64,000 nt of DNA from Aristolochia californica (taxonomy: Eukaryota; Streptophyta; Magnoliopsida; Piperales; Aristolochiaceae). The translations under genes were made by a program, and so were the position numbers. The stretch is taken from NCBI GenBank assembly GCA_029961685.1, contig JARWKL010000011.1, forward strand, positions 3,970,501 through 4,034,500, given 5' to 3'. A model generated the notes under the pieces. The model ran no database searches. It was not told the DNA's origin and worked only from the letters and a program-made list of their open reading frames with translations. Of the stretch, positions 23,396 through 37,500 are shown piece by piece; positions within the stretch are counted from its first letter, which is position 1, and the number at the start of each line of letters is the position of its first letter.

Positions 23396-25542
23396 CTGTT
23401 TGTTTATCGTATTACCATAGGGAAATAGATTAAAATGCTAGCTCCACTTCTATCTGAACATGGAGTTGGATATGTGATGTGCCATTTTATATGAGTTCGC
23501 AGATCATAAATGCCCAGTTGGTTATCTTCTTTTTCTCTATTTCATCTCCATTTCTTATTTCTTCTTCTTCTGTCCTGTTTCTTCTTCCTTTTCTTTCCTT
23601 TTTCCTTTTTCCTTTTTCTATGATCGGGAGTAGGTGGGCAGGATTTTGTGTCTTTGCTCTCATCTTTGATCAGGAGTAAGAGAAAAAGAAACCCTTTGAG
23701 CAAAGACACTTTTACTCATCTTTGATCCTTCTTTTATAGCTGATTAAGGAAACTAGACTCGTCCAATTAGGATACTACAGAAGGGACAAGTTCCATCTCA
23801 ATCCTAATGTGCTAATTACAAATTAAGGACCATTTTGCCCTTCACTGCTTTGGAACTCCTCTAGTCCTTACCCAAAGTCTATGCCTAAATACGTGAAAAT
23901 TTATGAAAAAGGCATTCATTCTACTGTGAACAGGTTCTCTCCCTTCCCTTTTTCCTATGCTTCTTCCCTCTTCTTTCTTCCTCATGTTTTCGTCTTCTCT
24001 ATGCTTTTTCTCCTCTTCCTCTAGTTTTCTTCTTCTCTTCCTTTTTTTTCTTTCTTTCATTTATTCATGCTAAAAGAGGAGAGGATGCTGCTTCTTTCGA
24101 TGCTTAGGAAGGGGGAGGGTTGCACCCCCTTCTCTCCCCTCTCTATACTTGGAGAGATGAATTTGGTTATTGTGCAACTACCCTAAGAAATTAGATTGTC
24201 CATTTTGTTAATATTGGACGAAGTGTGGTGATTAGTCATAGATTGAGTATGAGCCAGAATTGCCTCATAATCAAACCACGATTTGTGATTGGTCATAGGA
24301 AAGAAAGATTACATGTTTTCCAAGGATCAACAGTCATGAGCATATCCTCGTGATTGATGATTAAATTTTTTTTTTTTGTAATTGGAAGAGTTGTAAAATT
24401 GGGTTCAACCATAACCACATCATTCGTTGATGTTGATGAAGATATTTCGAAAACTTTATTGTTTTCCTTTATTCATCCATTTTTTATTAGGGTTTGACAT
24501 GCCTCGACGTCTTCTTCCCGAGACAGAGAGAGAATTTCCCTTGCCGAAAAGATGTGACATAAGTTGACTACGTGTGAGAAAATCAGGTAGAAAGTTATTT
24601 TCTCCCTTGATATACAAAATCAAAGGTGCTTAATTTTGTTTACCATCGGGCAAATATTTGTTTAGATGCAAAAAATTTCATAAATTTTTTAAGAATTTGT
24701 TTAGCTACAGAACAACCTACTTTAAAGGAATTATTGATTAATTAAATCGTCTTGAAATTTACCAATGCATTTAACAATAACAAGAATTTCTTGCTTTAGA
24801 GTTGATTATGGTTCAAGGTATAGGATTCTTCTATAATCTTTCATAAATTGAGCAAGATTGGGATAACAATTTGCAACCTAATTCAAATTACCCAAAAATC
24901 TCCCTAATTGAGTTTTATCCTTAGAAAATTTGGATGCAAACTCAATTGGTTTTATCAATCAGAATTATTTTACTTCATTAATATTACAACCCAAAAATCA
25001 GATAATAGTTTGAAATAATTTCATTATTGGAGCCAAAATTACCAAAAAGGGGTAAGAATCCCAATCACTTAACCTACAGAAAATTCACTTTCATTCTTGA
25101 AATTTTGAAACGGAGAGGGTGCATCCTTGAATATTCTTGCATTTGCCAAATCACTGAAATTTTTTCTTATTGTTGGTAAGAGTCTTTCTATAAGAAAAAC
25201 CCTCCAAAAATAGGCGTATGCTACTTATTTGTGGCGTGCACACGGTATTCTTTAGTAAAAGGCGAAAGAATAGTTCGCTATGTGCTCACCACGCAGCTCC
25301 GTGAGGTCAACTGGATACAGAAATCTCCTATTTGTAAGTTTGTCGCTGGAGCTGGTACCGAGGTTAATCTATGTGGGACTAAAGGAAGGTAAGGCCCAGA
25401 TTAATCTTTTTACAAATGCCGAGGTTCAATGACCTTTTAACTCCAGCCAATTTTGGTTGAACTCCCTTTTGTTATAATTAAAATTTGATAATATGTAATT
25501 TTTTTATTAATTTAAAAATAGTTTAAATATTTTAATTTTTTT

Positions 25543-25975
25543 ATAATAAAATACCTTTTTTTATTAACATAATTTTTTATTTTTAATATTATATCTAATT
25601 AATATTTTAAGAGTGAGAATTTAGATAATAAAAATAACAATTTGATTATGCATTTTAATATAATTAAAGTAATTTTTTAATAATTTTATCTTTATATATT
25701 TAATTATATAAATAATCTTAATTTATTTTAGTTATTTATTAATTTTTAACAAAGTAAAAATATTTTAGTTTAGTTAAATAAAATTATAAAAATACTTTTT
25801 ATAATAAAATACCCTCTTTTTTATTAACATAATTTTTTTATTTTTAATATTTTATTTAATTAATATTTTAAAAGTGAAAATTTAGATAATACAAAGTAAA
25901 ACTTTGATTAAGTATTTTTTATATATTTAACTAAATAAATAAATAAATTTAATTTAACTTTTTTAATTAATTATT
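25543..25975. repeat. AT-rich tandem duplication, period about 258 bp
   Basis: ATAATAAAATACC followed by a T run and ATTAACATAATTTTTT at 25543 recurs at 25801, with shared downstream pieces (AATTAATATTTTAAnAGTGA, then ATTTAGATAATA). The second copy is shorter. Base composition is extremely AT-rich, about 200 bp upstream of the SDP6 transcribed region. Confidence 0.75.
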
Positions 25976-26170
25976 AATTCAGTAAAGTGGCAAACGGTCC
26001 GTTTCGGTAGTAGCAGGCATGGAGTTCACTGCACACGCCTGTCAACGCTATCTCTGACAAAGGAACCCGAATTTTTCAGAAACCGTGAACTGAGGCTATG
26101 AGGCGTCCGTGAAATTTTCCATGTTGGAAGTTGAACATGGTATGTGTTGTTTCTGTAAAAAAAACGCTAC

Positions 26171-26334
26171 CACATACATAAATAAATTCTATTCGAGGTC
26201 ATTATACCCTTCGTTTTGGTACGGTGTTCGCTGAGGAAGTTGTCGGAGAAAGGTTCCACTGTCTCACGGTTAGGAAGGGAACGGCATCACGCCGCTATTT
26301 GATTCAACGGCGGCGGAGAACGAGAGCGTCACCC
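26171..26334 (+). promoter_or_regulatory. Probable SDP6 core promoter and 5' UTR
   Basis: A CATAAATAAAT box near 26176-26186 is the only TATA-like sequence in the GC-richer stretch before the start codon. The frame is open upstream of the ATG from about 26224 but has no ATG there, only a GTG, so 26335 is the first usable start. The 5' UTR would be roughly 120 bases (inference). Confidence 0.4.
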
Positions 26335-29300
26335 ATGGCGACCACTTCTCGACTGAAGGGCGTTGTAGCCGTGGTTGCTGCGTCGGGAGCTTACGCGGCT
26401 CTCAATCTTCGAAATCCAGATGTCTCTGCCAATGACAGAGGCGATTCTGAAAGCACAAGGCAGAAAATCAGCGACCCAAATGCTGTCGTTCCAACGAGGG
26501 AAGTCCAGAAGTCGGCTCTAATAGGAAGCAGTATTAGCAGTCCTTTCGACGTTCTTGTTGTTGGTGGGGGAGCAACGGGTTGCGGGGTGGCGCTGGATGC
26601 TGTGACGCGTGGTCTCCGGGTTGGGCTTGTTGAGAGAGACGATTTCTCGTCGGGAACGTCGTCCAGGTCTACCAAATTGATTCACGGTGGTATGTGTTTT
26701 CTCTTTCGAGCTACTTTATAATCCTTTCTGACGGATTAGAACGCACTTGTTTCTATGATTTCGGTTTTTATTTCTATTACATGTGTCGCTTTGGTAATTT
26801 CTACTGTTATTGTGATTTGATTTAGAATCTGTATTGCGGCAGGAAGCTGGGTTCATCTATGTTAACTTTAGACTGAAAAGACTTGCACTCTGTATTGGTA
26901 GTGGTTGGAGATGGCAAGCATTATTTTTTAAGACGAACCACCTTAAAATGCATGAATTGAGGAGCATCTACACTCGAATAATCAATTATTCTTATTGGTC
27001 ATAGAAGGGGAATTTTTACGAGACTGATCCTAGGAAGGATGCCGACTTCTATATTTGTGGGATTTGTTGGTAGAATCATATTTAATGGTTTATTACCGGT
27101 TGACTATCTAGTCGTTGTGCTTGATTTATTGTACTCATTTGGGACTTGTTATGGATTTAATTGGGGCCCAGATAGAATTTATGTTATTTTTATTAGTTGT
27201 GATGAAGTTGATAAGTTGATTTTGATGTGTAGGATCACATACATTGTCTAGAAAAAAAGAATCTTTTTAATTTATTTTTTAATGGTAGCTGCTCTATATA
27301 ATTGCTAATAATGTGTATAATTGAATAACATTCAATCACCCAACAATAGGACAGGTATGATTCTGAAATGTTGGCATTCCTTTCTTTTCATAAGGTCCAA
27401 ACACTTGCAATAAAGGCAGTCTATAAAATCTTCTTGTGCTTGGACAATTACATGTTTCAAGTCTGAGCTATCAAATTAGGAAAAGATGAAAGGAAAGATA
27501 TTTGCTAGCCTAAAAAAAATAAAAAAAATGCTTGTAATGGATCAATGTTCAATCACACCTACAATAAAACAAGTATGATTCTCAATTATTCTATTGTTAC
27601 TTTCTGTCCATAAGGCTCAAACAGTCGTAGCAAATGTAGCTAAATGCCCAAGAAACCCCAAATATGGTGTAGACAAATATGCATTTCTTTTGCCTAAAAC
27701 TTTAGCAAAATTGGACTAACCACTATCTGGCAGATTGATTTCTGTAAGGGATGACTAGGACCCGATAACTCCATGCCTAGAAATGAACTCTCAAAATGAA
27801 TAATAGGGCCTTAACTGTAAGAACTTGGTCTAATTGCCACTATTTTAAACACCATATGTCATAAGTAAACTGTAGTAATGCCGTATTGGAAGGTACCTAA
27901 GAGCTTGGATATGCTCTAATGAACCTAAATGATGCTCTTGGTTGAAAATGACAGCCAAATCATCCCTTTCTATGTTAGACAACATGGGACATAGAGGACA
28001 CCCTTGCCCAATCTGTTTTGTGCTTTTGAAGAAGCCTTTCATTGCTCCATTCTCTAGGAGGTCTAATACAAATCCCAACGTTTCTATGGCGTTTTTTTTT
28101 TTTTTTTTTTTGAAATGATAAAAATTTTATTGAAAGAAAGGGCCAAAAAACAAAGAAAACAGTCCTATGGGAGGCTTGTCCCACCATAATTACAAAAAGA
28201 AAATCAAAGAAAAATCAATGAACATTAAATAAAAATGATTCCCACAATAAAATCATATAAATTAACATCTTGTTGAGCCAACCATAGAATTTGTGCCACA
28301 AATAATATGAACCCAAAAGAACTTGATGCATATCTCAAAACCTCATCAAAGATGTGAAGGAAACAGCATGGGGTCTTTCATGAAGTAAACCATGATGTGA
28401 TAACCATAGGATCCCCTACTAAAGGGCACGAAAAACTCTGCTGAACACCTAGAGGCCACAAAGAAGGACATGAAGTTCCACCTTTGAAGAGTTGCACTGC
28501 CCAAAGGAGGCAAAGTAAACCCAAACAATTTGACTTGAGTTATCCTGAATGACTCTCCTCCCATCTTTTCCATGACTTGATCAAGGATTTTTTTTTTCCA
28601 TATCAATTTTAATTAATACTCAAGCGCCTTTTCTAAATATCAAGTCATCCCTTTCCATATTGAGGAAAGGGTGCACCAATTCTTAAGCTGAAAAGCCAAA
28701 TTTAGATATTGTCTACCTTGTATGAATATACTTTGGTTAAAGCTAAAAATTGAGGGAAGAACTTTTCCTAACCTTGGTAGAAGTCAAGCCATCTTCTTAT
28801 AGACACTACAAACTAATGAGCCTAAAATCACTTGAACTCTTTGCACCTATTTTCTTGAAATGAGGGCCATAAACAATGTGCTGAATGCCTTTTTGTTAAT
28901 GCCATAATCATAAAACACAATGAGAGAACGATAGTGAAAACTACTAACTTTTTATGGAATTCCAAAAAAAAAAACCATTTGCAAATCCAAAAAAAAAAAG
29001 CATATGGACTTGAGCACCTATCTATTAGCATGGATGATATGGGTACCACTTTTTCCTTCTACATTCTAATTTGCATCTGTTCTTGAGTGCGAGAAATGGG
29101 ATTGTGTGTATGCAACCTTTCTAGTAGGTCGTCAACATAAAACTTTGAAAAAAAAAAATCAATTAGGGCATTTGAAATATGATTTCTATAGGACCTTTTG
29201 TGAACATGAGAACTTCATTAGCTCTAAAAATATTCACAATATTTTTCTTCTATGAACCGAAGCAACTGTATGGAAAGATCTTGTTGCGTCCTCCCTCCTA

Positions 29301-31525
29301 AAGCCATATGAAACAAGCTTGTAGCTTCCTGTAGATTCTTTCATTGTTGAAGCCAATTTTCAAATCCTTCTTGTGATTTGCATGTGCTCTGTAATTGTAA
29401 AATGCAAATCAACCTCCTCAATCATTCTAAGAGGATCCTTTTGTTTGTTTTAAATGCTCCCAGAGGACTCTATACACCATGATTTAATCTCCAACTTTTA
29501 GCTGCTTAAGCTTGTTAGTTGAGTACAAAGATGTTCCACATTGAGTTCATTCATTGTATGAGATATTGCTCTATACTCGGCTTGACCGCTGCGTTTGGCC
29601 ACTTCATTTTGGTTCTGACTCCAACTAACCGGATTACCTCCAATAAAGCAACAATAACCTATTGTGGATCTCCTATCTATCTTCCACCTCACATAATTCG
29701 CATTAGAATAGCCTAGCACATTAATTTTCTCATGAGAGGTGTAGCAAACCTTTTCCTGGAGCACCTCACCTCCAAGTGTACATTGCGAGGATGCTCCATA
29801 AATTGGCTTATAACACCCACTGCAAAGGATATATCTAGCCTCGTGAGGGTGGCATAAATTGGTTTACCTACTAAGAGTCTATACTGAATTTTATCTTTAA
29901 GCTCAGACCCTTGATCATTGTGAAGACTAACAATGGCTTCCATAGGGGTATCCATTGGATGTGCACCCAAAAGACCAACTCATATAACATGTCTAGGACA
30001 TACTTCCACTGAGAGGGAACAATTCCTTGTTATTTTTTGCTACCTCAATAATAAGAAAATATTTTAACTGTCCTAAATCTTTCATCTGAAATTGTTGTGC
30101 TAGATACTCTTTAACATCACAAATTCTTTTCAAATAACTTTTCGTCAAACACAATATCGTCGACATACATAATAAGAATCACGATTCTTGACTGTCTTTT
30201 CAGTACTAACATGGAATGGTCACAAACAACAATACTTAAACTTTTCAAGCCAAGCCCTAGGCTCTACTTTAGACTATAAATTGCCTTTTGCAACTTGTAT
30301 ACTTTTTCTGTCTCCTCCTGAGTAACATATTTAAGAGGTTGCTCCATATACATCTCTTCCTATGAATCACCTTAGAGAAAGACATTCTTAATATCTAATT
30401 GATGTGTGGGATAGAGAAAGACATTCTTAATGTCTAATTGATGAGGGGGTTATCCCTTATTCACTGCCATAGACACTAGAATTTAGACAAAAGTAAGACG
30501 AGCTATATGAGAAAATGTCTTGAATACATTAATTCCATAAGTTTGGGTGTATTTCTTTGCCACTAATCGAGCTTTGTACCTCTCAATATTGCCATCAACT
30601 AGATACTTGATGGTACAGACCCATCGACATCCAACAATGGCTGTTCCTTTAGGTGGTTGATAAAGTGTCTGTGTACCCTAAGAAATCAAGGCCTTCATTT
30701 CTACATCATAGCTTGTTTCTACTTTGGCAACACTACAACCTCCTGCACTGTTTAAAAATAGAAGTAGACAAGGACAGGGCAAAGGTTTTATAGGAAGAAG
30801 ACAAGAAATCGAGCGACACATATTTAGAGATAGGGTGATAAGTACATGATCTTTTTTCTTTCTAGAGTGCAATGGGAAGAGCGAAATCAGAAGGTTCAGA
30901 ATCTGTAGATGAAGAATCCGATGGTTGAACTTGAGAAGGAGGCTCTTGTTGTTGTATGCGGCTGCATTGATATACATGGAGTGGCTTTAAGGGTGAAGAT
31001 AGTGGTGAGAAGTAGGTTGAAGTGTACTTGCACTGGATTCATCCATAACAACTATAAGAATTGGATTGTCAACAACTAGATTATCATTAATAGGACCCAA
31101 AGGTAATGAGGACACATTTGATGATGAAAAATAGGGTATATTCTAAAAAAATGTGACATCAATATATATATATATATATATAAGTGTTCCTCATAAGAGG
31201 ATTAAAGCACTTATACCCTTTTTGATATCGAGAATAACCCAGAAAAATTACAATCCATAAATTACAATCTGTAGATGAAGAATCCGATGGTTGAACTTGA
31301 GAAGGAGGCTCTTGTTGTTGTATGCGGCTGCATTGATATACATGGAGTGGCTTTAAGGGTGAAGATAGTGGTGAGAAGTAGGTTGAAGTGTACTTGCACT
31401 GGATTCATCCATAACAACTATAAGAATTGGATTGTCAACAACTAGATTATCATTAATAGGACCCAAAGGTAATGAGGACACATTTGATGATGAAAAATAG
31501 GGTATATTCTAAAAAAATGTGACAT

Positions 31526-31576
<51 letters not shown>

Positions 31577-34500
31577 TGTTCCTCATAAGAGGATTAAAGC
31601 ACTTATACCCTTTTTGATATCGAGAATAACCCAGAAAAATTACAATCCATAAATTACCACACACAAGGCACCACAAATTACAATCCACAAGGCACAACAG
31701 GAGCAACACAGAAACGTCTAGATTAACTTAATTAGATGCGAGTGCCCCCCCCCCCGCCCGACACACACACAAAATTGAATATTGAATTAGGGCAATCTCT
31801 AGTACATCAAACCGGCACCCTTCACTCAAAATCAATTAGGCACCAACTCTAAGCCAAATCCACAATTTATGCAACTACGCATATAGGCCACAAACTGTGC
31901 AAGTTTGCATAGGTATAGCCCAACCCATATTCAGGTCAAGACCTTTCTTGGGGTTACAATCAAGCATAGGAACTACTCAAAAGACAACACAAACCATCAA
32001 CCAAGTGGTTATGGCAAAAAAGAAGAGGAAATATTGAACCTGTACTCACTTAAATAGGTAAAATTGATGAAATCTCTAGAATAGGGGTTGCAGGTCTATA
32101 GAGAGGAGGGATAGGACAGAACATGATTACTCACCTAAACTTTATCAATTCATAAAACCCTTAACCTCTATTCAAGATATCTCAAACTGGAGGGGAAGTG
32201 CTCCAATGGAGAGAACCACAATCAAATGAACTGGGCCAGTTGTTAGACACCAGTCTAGGAAGTCCTTGAGCATTAGACTCATGAAAGAGGTCTGGTCACT
32301 CCATAATAACTAGAAACACCAGCACAACCCCCAACCTCCTAGAGCCCCTGTTACAGTGGCTAAAGCTAAATTTTGATGGGTCATCCCGCAGAAACTTTGG
32401 CCCAGCTTGTGGGTGGCATAATTAGAGACTCTAACTGGGTGAGACTGCTGGCCTACTCAGGCACAGCAGGAATTTGAATTCAAATGAGGTCGAAGCCAGC
32501 ATATTGTATGCGGGTATCAAGTTATACAAGTTGCACTTTGGCAATTCACTAATAATGGAAGGGGCCTCAACTCTAGTCAGTGGCTAGGGAGCAAACCAGC
32601 AGCTGCCCCATGGAAGCTAAAGAACCTATTTGATGTGATCAGGTACATAACAGTTGAATGATGAAAGCATTGAAAGGGATTCCTAGATCAGCTAACTCAA
32701 CAGTTGATAAGTTAGCCAAAGAAGGTGCATCCAGATATAGTTTGGCCTTCAGGCCCTTGCTTGGGCTTTAGCTCCTTGAGCTTCTTGTACTTTTATGTTG
32801 TACCCTTTTTTCGACACGGTGATGATTTTATTTCAAAAGAAAGCAAGAAAATACATCAAGTGAGGCCTTCCCTAACAATTGAAGGGAGGGACCCAATTTA
32901 GCACAAGAGTCAGCAGCCGTATTGGCTAATCTAAGTGCATGAGAGACCAAGTACAAGTAATAGAGGAGATAATATCCATGATGTCTAGAAAATGTTGCCA
33001 ATGACACCAAGGAGGGAAGGAGGCGGTGGAGCACCATCCAATGATAACTTTCGAGTCTCCTTCCTCAATAAGCGAACCACTGAAGTGATCCTGAAATATG
33101 CAGAGGCCGTGAAGGAGGTTCGAGAGCTCAGCCGTAGTTAAGTCTGCAATGCCGAGTGGACCAAAATATGAGATAATTTCTGAGCCTCGTAGATCAAAGA
33201 TCACCCTACCAAAGCCAGCCAATCTCGGATTCCCAAGAGCACTACCATCAAAGTTAAGCTTAAAGTAACTGGTGGGGGGTAGAAAAGACAAACATTTAAG
33301 CAATAACCTTCCAGTTGGTGCGGATAGGAGCGCATGAGAGGCATGCAAATTCTTTCCGAGTGTGAATCCAGGTGGAGATTAGGCCCATGGCAATACAAAC
33401 CACCTCAACAGTTGAACGGAAAGCACAATCAAAACTCTGGGAATTCCTCTCCTTCCAGAGGCACAGGGGATGCAAGCAATACAAGCAAATAAATGAAGCT
33501 TGCCAAGATTGGGAAGGCGAGCCCTAAAGGGGTAGCGGCACATGGTGCTCAGGTCAGGAGGGATGCAAAAATTGAGGCCCATGCTGTCAATCAGGGAGGT
33601 CCAAACCTACCAGGGGAAAGCACAGTGAAGGAGGAGGGGACTAATACTCTCGGTCTCTAGCCCATGGAAGGTGTAGAGGGGATCAAGAGCAGTATTGCCA
33701 CACCGAATGAGATTGTCAGCAGTGAGAATCTTGTTGTGGCAAGTGCTCTAGAGAAAAAATTTCTCTTTGGGAGGAGCCAAGTGACGCCAGCAATGGAAGT
33801 TGAGTGAGGGGCGGGAGTTTGGTCCAACCCATAAGATGACGATAAGCCGAAGAAATCGAGAAACACCTGCTATCATCAGGAAGCCAGATTATTCGGTTAG
33901 CCACTTGAGGATGAATCTTAATACTGCCAAGCTCTTCAATTAAGGCCTCCTAATCACTGAGGCCACGTCTCAGACGAAGATTCCAGAAGCCGTTTCCCCA
34001 AGCATCAGAGACAGAGAGATCATGTCAAGTGGTGAGCTGAAGAAGCCACGGGTAGGATGTGGCAAGAGGGCCATCACTCGACCACCAGTTAGTCCAAAAA
34101 CATAGGTTAGAACCGTCACCAAAAAAATAGCGAATGACAACGCGGGATGTGGAGAGCAGATGGAACATGGCTTTCCAAATGGGGGAGAGGTGACGACTGC
34201 TGCCATCCGTAATCCATCTATCCCCAAGACACTGCATCTTGGAGGCCACCATTGGTTTCCAAGAAGTCCCCAAGGTGGAGTTGAGCTTCCAGAACCACTT
34301 TAACAAAAGGGTATTGTTAAGGAATAGTCCCACATGGATTAGTGAGTACAAATATCTTGAGTTTATTAGTTGAGAAAGAGGCTTCCTAAGGTGGCTAGTC
34401 ATTTTGGGATGGACCTTGGACCCAACTTAACATGGTATCAAAGCAGGTACTCATATGTGGGCCTGCACCTAAACTATTTACTTGTAGAGCCACAAAAGAG

Positions 34501-37500
34501 GGCCTACACCTAAACTATCTACTTGTAGAGCCACAAAAGAGGGCCTACACCTAAACTGCCTACTCCTAAATTATCCACTTGTAGAGCCACAAAAAGAGGG
34601 TCTACACGTGAAGGGGAGTGTTACGGAATAGTCCCACATGGATTAGTGAGTACAAATATCTTGAGTTTATTAGTTGAGAAAGAGGCTTCCTAAGGTGGCT
34701 AGTCATTTTGGGATGGGCCTTGGACCCAACTTAATAGGTATATCCCATCTCCTTGGTGTGTCTGATCCCCAGACCACCCAAAGATTTCGGCATATTAACA
34801 TCATCCTAGCTGACAAGATGATAATGAAACTCATTTTTTTGAGGGAAAATGTCTGAAAATTCAATAAAAATAGAGAAAAATATACAACCTACTGGGGAGG
34901 GCCAACTTCCACAGCAAGGTGTTGGAGGGAACATCCCCGTTTAGCGTGTCAGTCTGCCAATGATTGGCAGATCTAAGGGGTGTGAGTCCATATACTATTT
35001 AGATTACAAATTATGTTACAAATTTCTAAATAAATGTCCCAATGTCTCCAGGGAGGGCAAATTCCGTTTGCACACCAATCAATAACAACCTTCGAGTCCC
35101 CTTTAATGATAATGAAACTCATTATCGGTGCCACACCTTAGGAATCGTCTCTTCATCATATCGATGAGTCGACAGATAGAGGTTGGGCTAGGCAGGAACG
35201 AGAGGAAGTAATTGGGTATACTGCTAGGCACGAGTTGAGGAGAGTCAGTCTGCCAGCTTTGGAGAGCTTCCTACCCTTCCAAGTGGAAAGTTGGCACTCA
35301 AGCCTCTTAATGACCGGGTCCATAATCCCATCCAGGGCCTACAGTCAATAAGAGGAAGGCCAAGCTAGGGGGAAGGGGTAGACGCAATCGAGCATCCCAA
35401 AGTGTCTGCCATGAGCTGAAGGAGGGGAGGGTCAATATGGTAACCCATGATGGTCATCTTTCCCCAGTTGACCTTCTGATCTGAAGTGATCCTAAATAGG
35501 TCGAGGAGGACCTGAACTTGATCTAGCGTGCCATCACCGAAGCAAATAGTGTCGTCTGCAAATTGAAACAGAGGAATATTAAAGCAACTCTGGTCTGAAA
35601 CAGCTTCGAGCCATACAATTCTACTTTATGTTGTACCCTATGTTATAATTCTATTGCTCAGTTGATTAATAAACTTCTCACCATTTCAAAACAAAAAAAG
35701 AAGTGATGTAGCTAGATGCATTTTTTTTTTTGAATATGGTGATTTTTTAAATAAAAAGGAGATTACAAGGAGAGGGAGAGGAAAGCCCACAATCCCCATC
35801 GGAGAAGGATTCTCCAACTTATAAACTAGTTCTCATTACACCTCAACTGGCTAAGCCATCAGCAACATGATTTGCTTATCTTAAAACATGATGCCAAGAA
35901 ACAGTTAAGCCCAAACACAACTGCATTATGTCATCATAGGTTGAAACTCCAAGCAGGAGGGGGATCCTCTGAACATGAAGAAATGACTATAGAACCGTTG
36001 CCTTCAATCATAGGAGGACATGTTAAATGCTGAACATAAAGCTGTAACCCTGCAAGATGTGCCTTAAATTTTATTTCCATCGCATTGCACACACCACTTG
36101 AGCCAGGGAAAGAAGCTTTCATGACACCCATAGAATCCTTCCCAACCCTCCTATACTAGCAGGCCTAGGATTACCAAATGAGCTCCCATCAAAATTAAAC
36201 TTGAGAAAATGTAGAAGGTGGGGTCTCCCAGGAAAGCATACGTGGAGGAAAATAAGAGCAAAACTTAGCAAAATGGACCAATTCCTTTTAATGACAGAAC
36301 TTGGATAGGATGAGGGGACCCCAAAGGAATGAACCCTTAAAAGAATTGAGTGGACAACATGGTCAACTACGTCCCCCTTCAGAATCTTACACACCATTGA
36401 ATGTCTCAAATTTCTTTCCTTCCAAAGACTCCACAATACTGCAGCTACAGAAATATGACAAAAGTTTTTACCATCCTCAAGAAAGGCCCAGAAGAATGCT
36501 GAGAAGTGAACTCCACCATTTGGGAAAAACAAGTGGAAACCTCAAATTTTTCTAGAAAGTCATCCCAGACCCATCTGGCTAAAAGTGCAATGAAGAAGAA
36601 TATGATTAGCATATTCCTCCATGACAGAACTTGCATAAACTATTAACCACCTGCTCTTGTTTGGCTAGTTCATCACAAGTCGAAATTCTCCCATGAGCTG
36701 CAACCCAATTGAAGCAAAGTACCTTTGGAGGACAGATAACCACCAAACATGAGAAACCAATCACCAACCACAAAGCTGAGATGTGGCAGTGAAGAAATTA
36801 TAATAGGATGCTGATGTAATCTTACCTGAAGAATCCAAACTCCATATAGGAATATCAGCGTCATAACCTTTCAGAAAAATAGAATCCAACAACTGTATTA
36901 GATGCATTCTTTTTTTCGGTGATTAATCTTTACTGTATTAAATAATCACCCACATGCATGGGACATTGGTCCTCCAATTTCTCTCCCAGAAATGCCTTCT
37001 ATTTGCACCCCTTGGTAGGGCCATATATGTTGCAGACTACAAATGTTTTCCATTTGCTGTTTCTGAATTTTGCTTAAAACTGAACAAATTTGATTATGTC
37101 TGCCCATGTAGTAAGAAAGCAATTTGAAGAAGCAGTGTGCCATGGAGTGGATTGCTCTCATGCGGCACTTGTGCAAGAAATGACGATGGCTGGCCACTTG
37201 ATTCACACAAGCCAGTCTTCCCTTTGGGTACTTGCACTTAACTACCACACCACACAGCAGAATGTGAAGGAAAGAGATTAGAAAATAAATTAGTTCTAGA
37301 ACACTCTCTCTACAATACTAAATAAAGAAAATGGCTGCAAGTACAAGTGGCTTCCCATGTAAATGAGGCTGTCTGCTTCATATGATTGTACACCTCATTT
37401 GACTCTCCTAAACTGCAGGGGTACTTACCCACAAGACACAACTACTCTAATAAGACAGGAATCTGTAGGGCATGCCCATTGTCAGTGCATTCTTACTATA

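Larger units (their letters stand above)
22763..26170. other. Intergenic DNA between FdC2 and SDP6
   Basis: No gene is supported. After the FdC2 3' UTR come a local tandem duplication (23131-23395), pyrimidine-rich DNA (23520-23610, 23930-24060), moderately AT-rich DNA, and a very AT-rich block (about 25440-25980) with its own duplication. Open frames in this stretch are short and low-complexity. Confidence 0.6.
32807..35622 (-). mobile_element. LINE B: minus-strand LINE inserted into LINE A
   Basis: Starts with a T run (poly-A tail on the minus strand) at 32807. Reading leftwards on the minus strand: the RT segment with the FADD-like region near 35545-35580 ([16 protein letters not shown]) and [13 protein letters not shown] at about 35450-35480; then a connection region (SLGG motif near 34780; [13 protein letters not shown] at 34210-34250); then RNase H at about 33270-32840 ([19 protein letters not shown]). 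The 5' end is truncated within RT. The flanking 17-18-bp duplication (32789-32806 and 35623-35639) supports target-primed insertion. It is itself interrupted by a TRIM (34315-34736) and by LINE D (34836-35105). Confidence 0.85.
32226..35699 (+). mobile_element. LINE A: plus-strand LINE 3' fragment, split by a later insertion
   Basis: At 32340-32760 the plus strand encodes a broken LINE RNase H ([10 protein letters not shown] in two frames, then [17 protein letters not shown], then a [16 protein letters not shown] end). Its 3' UTR is cut after ACTTTTATGTTGTACCCT (32789-32806). The same sequence, ACTTTATGTTGTACCCT, recurs at 35623-35639 and leads into the missing 3' end with an A-rich tail (to 35699). 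The repeat is the target duplication of LINE B. Confidence 0.75.

Noticed and set aside
26224..26334. N-terminal extension of SDP6 starting at 26224
   Set aside because: The first codon there is GTG, not ATG. The first in-frame ATG is 26335, which fits the family length and start.
31528..31709. Open frame through the TA tract encoding poly-Tyr/Ile
   Set aside because: Translation of a microsatellite.
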